From assembly GCA_963277665.1 (NCBI GenBank), contig OY728157.1, positions 369,162,067-369,226,066 of the forward strand: a DNA stretch of 64,000 bases, read 5' to 3'. The position numbers and the translations under genes were made by a program. Below the pieces are notes generated by a model that saw only the letters and a program-made list of their open reading frames with translations, was not told the origin of the DNA and did no database searches. Positions 13,230 through 25,633 of this stretch are shown here, piece by piece. Position 1 is the stretch's first letter. The number at the start of each line of letters is the position of its first letter. This stretch comes from Viscum album. Taxonomy: Eukaryota; Streptophyta; Magnoliopsida; Santalales; Viscaceae.

Positions 13230-13530
13230 TTATTCATTGAATAATATAAATCATACTTTTTTATGGTTGTACACATTCCTTTATATCAAAAAATTTTATT
13301 AGACCAATTCAAACACCATCACAAAGCATAGATGTCAAGTTGTCAATGAAGATGGAAAATGTGGCAATTATTGCATCCCAAGTATGTAACTTCTCCCCGA
13401 TACAAATTTTTGGGATAAACTTTCCAAAAAAACCATGTCATACTCCCTTTAGTGGAATTTGATGAAATTATGGGGATGGATTATATTTATTTATATATAT
13501 CCAACATAAATTTCTGTGAGAAGTAAATCA
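13230..13530 (+). pseudogene. Aspartic protease of element I (broken)
   Basis: Near 13,258 the frame reads FYGCTHSFISKNF, which corresponds to the protease block FDSGSTHSFIS; the catalytic D-S-G has been lost. Further on, PLVEFDEIMGMDYI near 13,450-13,490 matches the second conserved block FDVILGMDWL. The two parts are in different frames. It lies between gag and RT as expected. Confidence 0.65.
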
Positions 13531-13679
13531 CTATCTGTATTGTGAATCAACCCCCGATTATGTACAAGTTCAACAAGAAGTGTGAATATTCTTTAGCACC
13601 CTAATCTCAAGATTGATATTATTTACCTATGAAAAACTATGTATATCTCAAATGATTTAGTCTAAGGAAATAATAATCC

Positions 13680-14640
13680 TTGAAGACATGTCCATTGTGT
13701 GGGAATAGGCTGATGTTTTTTTTCAAGGAATTTATTGGTCTTCCTCCTAGCAGAGACCTTGAATTTTCAGTCAAGTTTATACCTAGACAGTTACAGTTAT
13801 CAAAGAATCTATATGGAATGGTCGTTGTGGATCTTGAGGAGTTGAAGAAACAACTACAAGAGAGTCTAGATAAACATTTCATACACCTAAGTTCTTCACG
13901 ATGGTGTACACTATTCCTCTTCATTAAGAAGAAGGATGGGTCAATGCGCCCTTACATTGATTACTGTGAGCTCAACAAGATCACGATGTAAAACAACTAT
14001 CCTTTTTCAATGATTGATAAAGTATTCATTAATCTACATATAGAATAATACTTTTCCTATGTGGATCTTTGGTTGGGATATTACCATGTTAGGGAAAAGA
14101 AATAGGATATCCTCAAGTTTGCTTTTCATACAAGGTATGGGAACATTGAATTCATAGTAATGACATTCAAACTCACTAATAATCTAACAATTTTCATAGA
14201 CTTTATGAAAAGAGTCTTTAAAGATTACTTAGACAAATTTTTTATAGTCTTTATAGATGATATTATAATATAGTACAAAATTAAGGATGATCATGAGGAG
14301 CATTTATATATTGTGCTAAAGACGTTGTGAAAGGAAAATATTTATTCTAAGTACAACAAATGTGTGTTCTAGTTAAAGGAAGTATCTTTCATAGGTAATA
14401 TCATCAGAAGAAATGGGATATCTGTAGACCCTTCAAAAATAGAATCAATTGAAGGATGTATGAGTCCAAAATCTATGATAGATATCCATAGTTTTCATGG
14501 GTTAGCTATGAATTATCGCCGATTCATGATGAATTTCTTGCGATTGTAAAACCCTCTCACCAAACTAACTCAAAATGGAGTCAAGTTTCCTTCGAATGAT
14601 GAATGTGAGGAAATATATAAGGATTTTAAAGGGTGTATTA
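13680..14640 (+). pseudogene. pol: Reverse transcriptase of element I (broken)
   Basis: Gypsy RT remnant. The open segment 13,680-13,991 contains GLPPSRDLEFSVKFIP, then LKKQLQESLDKHFIHLSSS and FIKKKDGSMRPYIDY, matching the 'fingers' region (I-R-P-S-x-S-P-W-x-x-P / V-K-K-K-D-G-x-x-R-x-C-x-D-Y). A TAA follows NKITM. The palm continues with SYVDLWLGYYHV near 14,060, [10 protein letters not shown] near 14,140 and VFIDDIII at 14,247-14,270, so the two metal-binding aspartates of the F-I-D-D box remain. The connection SFHGLAMNYRRFM is near 14,490. At least four in-frame stops are visible. Confidence 0.82.
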
Positions 14641-14649
14641 TCATTGAAC

Positions 14650-15025
14650 CAGTTCTCACACTACCAACAAGTAGATATATTTTTGTTGTATTCAGTGTTT
14701 CTTAGAAGAATGGAATGTGTTGTGTGTTGATGGAAAATGACAAAGTCATTTCCTATGCTTCAAAGCAATTGAAAGTTCATTAAAATAACTACCCAAAACC
14801 TGACAAAGAGTTGGATGCAGTGATTTTATCATTAAAAATTTGGGGGTATTATCTCTTTGTGGATAAGTTCGAAATATATACATATCAGAAAAGTCTCAGG
14901 TATATATTCACACAGAAAGAGATGAACATGCGTCAATGAAGATGTATAGAGCTGATCAAAGACTATAACCCCTCAGTTCACTACCATCCTAGAAAAGAAA
15001 ATAAAGTGGAAAATTATTTAAGTAT
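14650..15025 (+). pseudogene. RNase H of element I (broken)
   Basis: It would degrade the RNA strand of the RNA:DNA hybrid. The signature order is present: VMENDKVISYASKQLKVH-type block near 14,735, KELDAVILSLKIWGYYL near 14,805, YTYQKSLRYIFTQKEMNMRQ near 14,880 and HYHPRKENKVENYLS near 14,980. Catalytic positions are damaged. The first aspartate block (YSDAS) reads FSVS followed by a stop, YTDHKSL has become YTYQKSL, and ADALSR has become ENYLS. Only the glutamate of KELDAV appears retained. Confidence 0.72.
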
Positions 15026-15985
15026 AAAGGATCCAACAATTCTGTCATTGATGAGAATTAATATGGATCTGATCTTCTTAGATTTGGTAAGGATGGACAT
15101 GGGAATTATAATGGAAGAAACATCATCAGTCCTTTCACAAATGATTTCTCACCCATCTATTTTGGAGATGTTAAAGGATGTCCAAAGAGTTGATGAGGGA
15201 ATTAAAAATAATGTGGAATCTATAAGGAAAGGGAAATCCTTGGAGTTCAATGTTAATGATTATGGTGTTGTGATATTTGGGTCAAAACTATGCATGTCAT
15301 CAAATCTTGAGTTTAAGAAGGAGATGTTGGATGATGCACATACCTCAGCATTCTCTATCCACCCAGGAAACAGAAATATATATAGAGATCTTCATGAACA
15401 CTATTGGTGGGACAATATGAATAATGATATTACATATTATACATCATTATGTCATGTATATCAACATGTGAAAGTGGAAAGTAAAAAATCCAAGGGGATG
15501 ATACAACCATTACCCATACCTACATGGAAATGAGAAAACATCACCATGTACTTTGTCACTAATCTTACAAATACATAAAGAGTGAATAATTCTATATGGG
15601 TTATGGTGGATAATCTTACAAATATTGTAAACTTTATGTCAATATGGTAGGAATTCTCACTAGATCAACTAACACATATATACATTAGAGAAGTGGTCAT
15701 GTTGCATGGAACACTACTATCGATTGTATCTGATCGAGATCCAAGATTCACCTCTACGTTTTGGAAAAGTATCCATCGTGATCTAAACACTGAGTTGAAC
15801 TTAAACATAACTTATCACCCTCAAACTGATGGTCAATCAAAGAAGACTATCTACAAACATGAGTATTTATTGAGAGCATGCAAAATTTACTTCTTAAGAG
15901 GATGATATCAACATCTTCCTTTGGTTGAGATCTCTTAAAACAATAATTTAAACATAAGAATCGAAATGGATCACAATTAATCCCT
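15026..15985 (+). pseudogene. Integrase of element I (broken)
   Basis: The zinc-binding half lies in the open frame 15,006-15,533. AHTSAFSIHPGNRNIYRDL supplies both histidines; in LCHVYQH the second cysteine of C-x-x-C is lost. After PIPTWK comes TGA, then ENITMYF. The catalytic core follows: VMVDNLTN near 15,605 (first D), IVSDRDPRFTSTFW near 15,725 (second D), then HPQTDGQSKKTIYKHEY near 15,815, where the catalytic E (usually QSERTIQ) is now K. The core has more stops after 15,905. Confidence 0.8.
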
Positions 15986-16049
15986 TTATGGGAAGAGGTA
16001 TATGAAACCAATATGCGGGGATTATTTTTGGGAATGAAAATAGCTAGGT

Positions 16050-16583
16050 CCTGAAATGGTTGAGGAAATGGTGGAAAAGGTTAAGACCATTCAACAGCAC
16101 ATCAAGGTTGCTCTGAGTCGACAAAAGAGCTGCGCTGAAAATAATAAATGATACATAGAGATTGATTTTTGAAAAATGTTATTCCTCTATAGATCTCCAT
16201 GGAATAAAGTTATTATATTTGGGAATAAGGGATAACATAGTCTAAGATACATCGACCCCTTTGAGATCCTCGATCGCATCATATTGGTGGCTTATCGACA
16301 TTAACTCCCACGTAACCTATATTGATTTCATGATGTATTCCATGTATAAATATTGATTAAGTACATACCTGACACCTCACATGTACTCAATCTATATATG
16401 GTAACATTTGGGAATGATCTTTCCTATGAGGAGCATCCATTGAAGATCCTAGATCATATAGAAAATTTGTTATGAAAAAAGACAATGAAACTTGTCAAAT
16501 TGCTATAGAGAAACCAATAGTTTCAAGAAGAAGTGTGGGAACTAGAGGAGGTGGTGAAATATATTTACCCTCATCTATTTTAA
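16050..16583 (+). pseudogene. Integrase C-terminal GPY/F and chromo-like tail of element I (broken)
   Basis: EMVEEMVEKVKTIQQHI near 16,057 opens the region. IDPFEILDRI near 16,250 matches the GPY/F module (IGPYEILDRVG). FHDVFHV near 16,330 and HVLNLYMV near 16,380 follow. The end reads KLVKLL-x-RNQ-x-FQEEVWELEEVVKYIYPHLF and then TAA, equivalent to the chromodomain-like W-x-E-x-E-x-x-M-x-x-x-YPHLF tail of Tekay-type chromoviruses. That domain is thought to steer integration toward marked chromatin. Confidence 0.72.
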
Positions 16584-16618
16584 TGTGGGAAATGAAAATT
16601 TTGAGGGAGAAATTTCTT

Positions 16619-16631
16619 AATGGGGGAATAT
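16619..16631 (+). other. Polypurine tract of element I
   Basis: AATGGGGGAATAT abuts the TG of the 3' LTR, the required position for the plus-strand primer. It is eroded relative to the longer purine run of element VI. Confidence 0.6.
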
Positions 16632-19248
16632 TGTAAGGACTCATACTGTTATAAATGAAGTTTCCCTTTGTGATTAAATTAATGGCTTATTATGAAATAT
16701 GGTTATAGAAAAAAATGAACATACTTGGTTGTATGTTTGGATTTAAAATAAAATTATGAATATTAACAATTTTAATATAGTCATTGAACTATGATCACAT
16801 GATTAGTATAAATATAGGTCTTTTAACAAATCCAATTGACTTAGACAAAGGAAGTGATGGCCTCAACTAGTAAAATCATGCCCTATGAAGACCATTTATC
16901 AAAGATTACATGGAAGATAGAATATTTGGGAGTTTCCCTTGACCAAACCCAAGATTCTATCAAAAAACATAAGCATGAGTGAAACCATTTATAGGATATG
17001 CTCATTTTCATGGAGATCCTGGCTAAAACCATGTTCGTCGAATGGCCCCATAAAAGTATCACTATCACACACCTTTCTCTAAGGGCATACTCTGATGTAA
17101 TAATGGTATGTGTACCAAGAGAATAATAATATGAATATTTATATTATATATAATGATGAATTTATTTTCATTTTTATTGTTACATTATAAATGAATTTGA
17201 TTTTGATTCAATTAAACACAAATTGTATTTTCAGGTAATATTAAAATTCAATTAAAGGATTTATTTTTGTAAATTTATGTTTTTTTAAATAAATATTATT
17301 TTAATAAAATTTTATTACTAAATAATTTTTATTAATTATAAATTTTATTATAATTTTTGTGAAGTGAAATATACTTTTTAAAAAGGTTAAAAAACTGTTA
17401 TTGTCAAAAATCCATCATTTTTTAATAAATGTAAAATATTATTTTAAAAGATAAAATTCAAATATATAGAAAATTATTTATAAAAAATGAATATAATTTT
17501 TGGAATTAGAATATCCTAGTTATCCAATGGTCAATTTTTCATACTTTTATGAGATATTTAATTTTTTCGGTTAAAATTATATACCATATAAATATATGAT
17601 GTGTTCTATGACATCATAATGACCTAGAAATGGTGTAATAAATACTATATTGGGTATCATTAGACAAATATATGTTTTCCCCTTAAAAATTTTATCTTAC
17701 ATTTATTTTTTTATTAATCCTTTATGAAACCTCCAAAACCATTATTATATTTAAGAGTTTGAAATTCATTTCTTTAAAAGTGTGACACACCTCCACATAA
17801 TAATGGGTAATATTTTAATAAATTCTACCCATTTATTAATAAAATAATGAAAAAAAATCCCATTTGGAATAAAACATGTGAAAAAACCATCAGATGTTTT
17901 GTGGTTTTGAATATTTTCTTTTGTAGAGTCCAAAACCTAAATATTAAAGAAATCCCTCTCTTTTCCTTTATAAACCAACCCAAGATCCCATTTATCTTCA
18001 CTAAAAATCTTTAGAGCACCTCATTACTCTTTCCTAACCCCTCTATAATTCTTCCAAGGTGACCCAAGCTCTCAATAAGACCCTATTCAAGCTTGTGGAG
18101 CCAAATATTCAAGTAAGGGTTCATTCCCTTCTCATCTTTATCCAAGTTTCTTTATCTTGTTATGCCCTTTTATTTTAAATTACTAATGATGGGGTATGTT
18201 TTTGCACCTCCCCTCATGATTACCTCACTATTCCTAAATTATTAGAGATCCATTTCTCTCTCATTAAGCCATCCCATGTACACCAGTTACCTTACCGAAA
18301 TTTCGTAAGCATCCTTTCCTTTCTCTTTTTATTCAGGCTTATTTATTATCACATGCCTTATTTTTCTAATTCTAAATGATTTTACTTGTCCTTAAATGTC
18401 CCTATTACTATAAACTTAATGTAAAAATTATGAGAGACCCACTAATCTATCATAAACCTATTTTATTAATTTTTAAGTGATGTCGTTATGCAGCTAAATT
18501 TTCATTGCAATTTTGCATTCCAACCCAATAATGTAGTGAATGTGGTACCCATTTCATATTAAGGGTGTTCAATTTTATGCACATATACCTTTTTATTGGG
18601 AAATTACATGTATTTATTCCATATTCCTTGATTAGGAACTAAATTTTTAAGATTAATGAATCCATGTTTTATGATCTATGTGACACACTTAAGTATAACA
18701 ATAAAATGAAAGTGACAGGTGATCCCAGAATTATATAGGGTTCTAATGGATTGTGAAATATTTCATATAATGATACTTTATGTTGGGATAAGGGTGTACC
18801 TGATTCTTTCATGGTAATTTTACTACCATGAATTCTTGACAATTTATTCTTTACCTATGTTTATGATGTAGTGTTTTATGTTGTTGCCAAATTTCCCATG
18901 TTAGGATTTTCATGGCATATCATTCCTTATTATTCATGTTACTTTATTCCTCATTGATATGTATTGTATAAAATTTAGTATTATATTCATGTTATTCCAT
19001 GTTTATTCCATTACTTTGTTTACATATCACCCCTTTCTTATGTATTTATCAGATTATCCAATGTGGTTTTAAGCTAAAGCAAGTTAAATAAGTTTGGAAA
19101 ATAAAGGTTGTAATTAATGATTAGTATTATAATGTAATGTACCTAATTAAAAAATACACTATAATTATTGATAATTAGGGATGTATTAAGTGTAAATTTA
19201 TTTAATTAAATAATGAATTAATGTGTAATAATGATAAGTGTTGTTATA
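16632..19248 (+). repeat. 3' LTR of element I
   Basis: 2,617 bp, starting TGTAAGGACTCATACTG and ending TTGTTATA directly before the GGGTT target duplicate. Colinear with 8,949-11,568; shared landmarks include CATGATTAGTAT-AATATAGGTC near 16,798 and GTAAGCATCCTTTCCTTTC near 18,305. A TATAAA box is at 17,969-17,974. The palindrome site of the other gypsy LTRs is degenerate here (near 18,740). Confidence 0.85.
17969..17974 (+). promoter_or_regulatory. TATA box of element I 3' LTR
   Basis: TATAAA precedes CCAACCCAAGATCC, the same context as the 5' LTR box at 10,292. Confidence 0.5.
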
Positions 19249-21761
19249 GGGTTGATCTAATTTTTTTTCGTTTTCTTCCATTGTTAGGGTATGCAATGGA
19301 TCTCTCGGTTCATCCTTGATCGTGTTCTGGAATCCTCTTTCAAAGGAGAAGAATTTAAGATAATTTTGGTCTTCCCATCATAAATTTTGAGTAAGGTTTT
19401 TCAGTTCCTTCTCTTGGTTTCAATTTTTAATCTTGGATTCTACAATTTTATTGTTCTTGATATTTTTTAGTGCATCTTGGTCATCCTGGAGGGAGGTTAG
19501 GGTTGAAAAAAGTTGATGGATAATTACCTACATACGCATAGGTAGGAAAATATATATATATATATATTTATATATAAGTTTCTCCATTGTATATATATTC
19601 ACCCATGGTGGTATGAATATATTTATTGGAGTAGGTGTGATTATGTATATATAAGAAAAATGCAAACACGTGTAAGTGTAAACAGTTATATACATATACG
19701 AGCATATGTGTATGGATAAACTATTAAATATTAATATCTATAATAATATATACATAGGTTATATGTGTCCTTATTCATATACGAAGGTGCATATTCTTGA
19801 AGGTGGTAAATACTAGCTTCGAGTGGTCGCTAATGAAAACATCAAGTGTTGAAGTGTTTGGCTTCTCCTTATTCTTCTTGATATAGGATCACCATCCATT
19901 GTCCCATTAAATTTATGAATGTATTAATTTATCACTTTTTTACAAGATTCTAGGATATTAATTAGTTTTGAATGATTTTGTAATAAATTCTTAATGTTAA
20001 ATTAGGTGATCACCTCTTGGGTTAATATGTTGAAATACTTATTTAATGTGAATTAAGTATTACTATTGAAATAATGTTTAATTATGCTAAATGAATTATT
20101 TTGTATTCAATGTCATGTTTTTATAATAAAAACCCTTTGGATGAGGTTCATTGTCTTCATGACAAAAAAGTGATGTTTAGTGAATTGAATATTTCTTGGC
20201 TTTACATCATGGGAGTTTACTTACGCCTTTTTGTTATTTTTAGAGTTATGGAATGCCGTGGGCATGGAATTTTTAGATATTATGAAATAGATTTTTCCTC
20301 TTTCTATATAAATGTTAAATGAACCAAGGAACCTCTTGAGTTCTTATCCTATATTTTAATTGGAATTTCCCATGTGAGTAAATGTTTTTTTCTAATGACA
20401 CCACCTAAGTTCTCATTTACCTTTTCTAATTGATTTTTCTTGATTATGTAAATCAATAGGATTTTATTATATTTTTTTTGGAATTTTCGTGATTTATTTC
20501 CTTCCATATATGAATTAAATGGTTAAATTGAAATGGAATTTAATTGGGTGGTACGACCATGCCTCTTGAGTTAAATAAATAAGCATGACTTGTAAGGATT
20601 TTTATAATTTTTATGCCTTGATATAGTGAATTACTAAAGGGAAGGCATGAGAGGTATCTCCTCATATAAATTAATTATAAATATGATTATTCATTATTCA
20701 TAGGCTTTGAAACGATTTTAATGGTTCTTTTGAGCATGGAGATATCATTCTCCTTTACATCAGGTGTTGAGCAAGACATCTCACACCAGTAATATTGTAT
20801 GGGCGTTGGGATTTACCCACCATGTTCCATGATTATAGTGTTGCCATAGAGGCTTACTCAATATACCAAGTGTTGTTGCATGGAATCTCTCAGTCTATTG
20901 GAATTTAGGGAATATATCATATTCCATGAGCTTATAGGATCGTTATACTGGTAATGGATGTCTGAGGTACATCCCAGTTGAGCCAACAACTAGTATTCCT
21001 GGTATATGGCCACTTACATTCGCACGTACATGGTTCATATAGGTGGATGAAATATATATAATTATAAAATATATATTACTACTATACATATATGGTGAAT
21101 GATTAGAAATTTTTTCTGGATATGATCCAAAGTAGGTAGAGTCAGCCAGGTGTCTAATTGGAACCTGAGCCGACCGGTGTTATTATTTCAATATTATCTA
21201 TTGTTTCATATTTACTATACAATGCTTAATTTATATTTCATGAAATGGATGGGGTTATACATCATGGGTGATGTCCTACTAATATTATATCCCACACCCT
21301 ACTCGGGTACCATTGGTACCTATATGTCTGTAGTTATTGATAATGGGAACAATGAGCTTCCAATTTTTAATTCTCATTACTAGGATGGAGTTGGGGTAGA
21401 GAACTGGGCTGGTGCTCAAGATTCTCATAGAGCTAGTCAGTGGGAAATTTTATTTTACAATATTTTATTTCTTATTTTAATTATTGCTACTTGTACTTGT
21501 GGCATCATATGTCATACAGTCATTATTATAAAATGGTTTTTCAGATTTTATTCCTTTATTATTACTTCTTATATTGGATATCATTTAGGTAAGATATTAT
21601 GTTGTGATAATATGATCATGTGGGTATATTCTCCCTGATATCTCCTCCATAAATGCTCACTATGAGTAAAAAGCCTCTGGTATACGATAAGGTGCACTTG
21701 AGGCCATGTGACCCATAGGTCCCATTATTGGTTTAGTGTTAAATCAGTTCTGGATGTTACA
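19249..21761 (+). repeat. 5' LTR of element II, second part
   Basis: Resumes after element I and aligns with 26,360-28,870. Landmarks: GAATTTAAGATAATTTTGGT against GAATTTAAGATCAATTTGGT, CCTTTTTGTTATTTTTAGAG near 20,227 against 27,322, and CCTCTGGTATACGATAAGG near 21,674 against 28,784. It ends CTGGATGTTACA, a typical LTR end in CA. Confidence 0.75.
19550..19576. repeat. AT dinucleotide microsatellite in element II LTR
   Basis: A run of TA repeats with one TT interruption. The other LTR copy has a shorter run at about 26,676-26,692, so the tract has changed length since insertion. Confidence 0.85.
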
Positions 21762-21764
21762 AAG

Positions 21765-21777
21765 GGGTATAGTAGCC
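21765..21777 (+). other. Possible primer-binding site of element II
   Basis: GGGTATAGTAGCC lies three bases after the LTR end and matches 9 of 13 positions of the tRNA-iMet-type TGGTATCAGAGCC. Position supports it; the match is weak. Confidence 0.4.
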
Positions 21778-24700
21778 TTAATTTTTCCTTCATATTACTG
21801 TTTTGGGATGGTAGATAAGATAATAGAAATGTGTCCGTGTTTGGTGAATAGTTCTGTATAGGACTGATCACCCCACCCACAGGGAAATAAAAAAGATTCC
21901 AAGGTTAGTATTGTTTTTCATGTTGTTTTATATAATAGTTTATTATTATTTCAACGTGAGTTAATGGTTCATTTTTTCGATGAATATTGGTTTATGAAAT
22001 TTAAGGTATTATTCGTGTAGAATGGTATGGAAAGGATGATTCATTACATGCATAATTATAGGTTCAAATAGATTCACATACCATTCATATTACATGACAT
22101 GTATTTTTATTTGTTGAGACGACTACTGATTTGGATTGTCTTCCTTTAGTACTATTACATGATTAGGTTTGTACCTGTTTAGGTGTTTCTTTAGCATGCT
22201 TATAAATATTCCATGCTTCCAGTTTATTTATAATTCCTTTCCGGTGTATTCTGATTCTATGGTTATATCATGTTTCTATTTGTTTACTTCTTAAGATAAC
22301 ATGACTCTCTTTACTTTGATATATAAATGGTTTCATCAGATAAATTTAATTTGTTATGATTATGGTGGGAGCCAGTTTTTAGTTGTAAGGTGTATGAGCA
22401 CCTTATAATTGGGAAAAAGAAACCCTTATACTTGAACTATATATTTATCTTTATATATATTTAGATTCTATTGTTAAAATATAATTGCTGTTATAGTTCA
22501 ATTGTTAAAGTCCATTGGTTTTAATTAAATGGGATCTAGAAATCGTTCGATAAAGTGTATGGGGGATTTATAGGTGGGTAATGGAAATCCATATAATTAA
22601 AAAACTATATATGATCATGATATATTATGAAGTGGTTATAAATTTCAGGGATATTTAATTTTAATTTGAAATTAATTGGTTAACTTCTGAAAGACCAACT
22701 AGGCCCATGTAGGTCAGTTGAGGCATGTTTCTTATGAGATAAATTTTTGGGTGTTTGAAACTTCGATAAATAAGAAACTATTATTGGATTTAATTTTATG
22801 AGCCCAAGTGGGATTAGTGGGACCCTTTTAGTCCTACATATCTATTAAAAAGTAATCTAATTGATAAATTGCCTAATATATAAGGGGATGTCAATGAATA
22901 GTTAATGTTTAAAAATGATGTTTGATATGTCTTTCTTGTTTTAATTGGTGTTTTGTTTGGCATATTTTAAATGATTAAAGATTAAATGTGAAGAAATGTA
23001 ATGGCCTAAAAATGGAACCCTATGTGGTGTATTTTTTTTAAACCCTTGGGTAAGGGTAGTTAAAATTTCTATTCGACTTTCCTTGGAATGGAATCATGAC
23101 CATTTTCCATAGTCCATTTACTTTTTGCACTGGCTTAAATGATAGTCTCTTGAGCCGGTGAGATATGTTGGCATGAACTAGTGACATGGTCGATACTTGT
23201 GCTTCGTAAGGGAATAGCTCGTGTTAGGTAGCACCATTAGAGCTTCAGTGACTTGCTAAATGGTGTTTTCTTTCTTACATTTGGTGTCATTCAGGTGTCT
23301 TTATACCTCATTAGATGCATATATTTTAAATGAAACCCTTGTTTGGATAGAATATCATGTTTTTATTGACCCTTTTAATGGGCATGAGCATCAAATAATG
23401 CTTAGTTTCAGCTAGTTAAACATGCCTTGGGAATTGTGATTCATTTCATATGTCTCTTAATCCTATCCTTTTCTCAGTGATGGATGAATTTGTATGTCAT
23501 CATATATATTAATGGTCAAATAGTAAAATATAACTTTGATCTAAATCTATTCTGATTACCACCTGATTCTTGGATACATAGGGTTGATACAATATGGATA
23601 GTATTGAGGATGTGTTGTTTCCTCATGAATCCTCGGGGTAGTATGCATTCATGTACATGGAACACATTGAGTTATTAAGTGATATAACAAACATGTTGAG
23701 TTAAGTAGAATCATTAGTCCTTATGTTTTTTAGTGTGCTATCGGGTTATCTCCGTAGTTGGGTGACCTAGGCATTAAACTAATAAAGTTCATCCTAATTA
23801 TTAGTATGACTTCCAATAGAATTGGGTGTTTTGACAAGCTGATTGGGTCAGGTGTGTTTGGGATTCATTCCAGATTATTTTACATGGTGTTTGTGACTCT
23901 GAGGAGTGACACACATATGTTTAAGCTGGTTTTGATCTAGCGTGATTATGATTGGTTGGTATATCTCTTATTTTTATGATTAGGACACTCTTATGGTGGG
24001 GATCTTAATGTTAGTTATAATAAATATGTGTCCTTCCTAGTAGAAGGAACACAACTAAAAAGGACTATTTGAAAATGGTTGGTATTGCATGAATTCCTTA
24101 GAGGCTTGAAAGTTTCATATCTTGCTAGTGTTCGCTAGATATCATGATATTGTTATATTTAGTTGTGTATGAAACCTTTGAAAATTGTGTTGGACATAAA
24201 ATAATTTAGTGGTTAATATTTAATGGTCACTAGATGCCTCAGATAGTGAAGGCATCGTTGTTTGGTTAATATGGGTGCATAGAAAGTTGATGCCGAGATT
24301 CTTTCGAGAAGTTGACTAGTAGTGGTTAAACAATTCTTATTTTGTTTTTCTCGGTTTCCTCTTAGTGTATTATTTTGAAATAGATGAGGATGACCCCTAT
24401 CTTGATGTCATCCTTGATACACCAATAGAGCGCTGGTCTTAAACCATGAAAAGCATTAAAAGATATTGGGCTTGTTTTATTGGGTTTCTCAGTGTTACAT
24501 GCTAGACACATAGTTCATTTTGAGGCTTGGTTATCATTGATTAACCCTTGGGTTCCCAAGTAGGAAATCCTTGGAGAGACTCTTGTACACCAGCTATTTT
24601 TCTTTAACCTAGCCACTAGGAAGATAACGCTCCAGGCTCAGTTAATTATTGTATATGGATGTCTTGGCCTTGTACCAACATCATTTTATAAATCTAGAAT

Positions 24701-25633
24701 ATGAAATACCCCATTCTAGTTCATTATACTATCGTTTCAATGAATCAAAGAATATCCTAGACTTGTTTTCAAGCTCAGAGGTGTTGTTTTAAAAAGGGTT
24801 ACAATTCCATTGGGAATGATCTGGGTAGCCCCTTTTTTGTGATGTGGAATAATAGTTAAATAACTAGGTGGTGGTTTGACCAAGGAACGTCATCGGAAGT
24901 TGAGTATGGACTTCAGGGAGCATGCCTGTTATAAATTATGAATGCCTTGGAAGGAGGATTTGTGGTTATTTTTTAAGAAACTAGCTATCTTAGCCAAGTG
25001 TTTCAGGATAAGTCGGCCAAAGATGCTAAATTTTTTCTTCTTCTTGTTTGATGGGTACAGTTGGGGAAAAAATTTTAAGAACATTGTTGGGTTAAGTCGA
25101 GTGTGGTTTTAAGTTCAGTTGTGTCTTTTACGTAAAGCATGCATGACCAGTTTCAGTTTAGTAAATCAATATTTGACCATTTCATTCAAATGATCCCCCT
25201 GATATGGAATCATATTTAATAGAATTCATCTAGTTAAGGAAATAATGCTAAGAGAATCATTATAACACTAAGGGGGTATGCTTTGTATGGAAATTCAAAT
25301 GGTGTAGATGTCATGGTTTGGAATTTCCCATTAAATGTTGAAGCCTAAGGTGGAGAGAACCTAGGACCTATTGTTTAATGAGATGATTACATGATCATAT
25401 ATCTAGTTAAGCATGATCAGGATATCTCTATATCTATGTTTCATTCGGAAAAAGATCACTTTCATGGGTTATAAAGGCTTAAGTGTTGTTTTCTTAAGTT
25501 ATTCTTGAAGGTGCATTAGGCATTTGAAAATTAAAAATGACCGTTTGAATTAATCTTCAATAACCTCATAGGTTATGTGATTTTTTTGTTCTCGAAGTCT
25601 TCTTGATGATGCAAAGTTCTAAGTTGTGGAGGT
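21778..25633 (+). other. Element II interior, apparently non-coding
   Basis: 3.9 kb between the two LTRs. The longest frame is about 60 codons (23,758-23,940) and resembles no known domain. I saw no QWW gag motif, CCHC knuckle, DSG protease, F/YxDD, RNase H or integrase block on either strand. Base composition is less extreme than in the neighbouring AT-rich decay, and the sequence does not look like a row of broken pol frames. It ends in GTTGTGGAGGT, a weak purine stretch before the 3' LTR. It could be a LARD interior or very old pol. Confidence 0.5.

Larger units (their letters stand above)
8949..19248 (+). mobile_element. Element I: Ty3/gypsy (Tekay/Del-like) LTR retrotransposon
   Basis: Complete in outline at 10.3 kb. 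LTRs are 2,620 and 2,617 bp and a perfect GGGTT duplication flanks the element (8,944-8,948 and 19,249-19,253). It has a tRNA-iMet-type primer site, a purine tract, and coding remnants in the gypsy order gag-protease-RT-RNase H-integrase-chromo-like tail. Removing it restores continuity of the element II LTR with its other copy at 26,340-26,400. All genes carry many stops and lost catalytic residues, so it is dead. It is the youngest layer of the left nest by position, yet more decayed than element VI. Confidence 0.88.

Noticed and set aside
21762..25633. Hidden reverse transcriptase in element II interior (GATGAT near 25,602; acidic stretch near 24,385)
   Set aside because: Neither site is flanked by hydrophobic RT motif context or by any other RT block in any frame.
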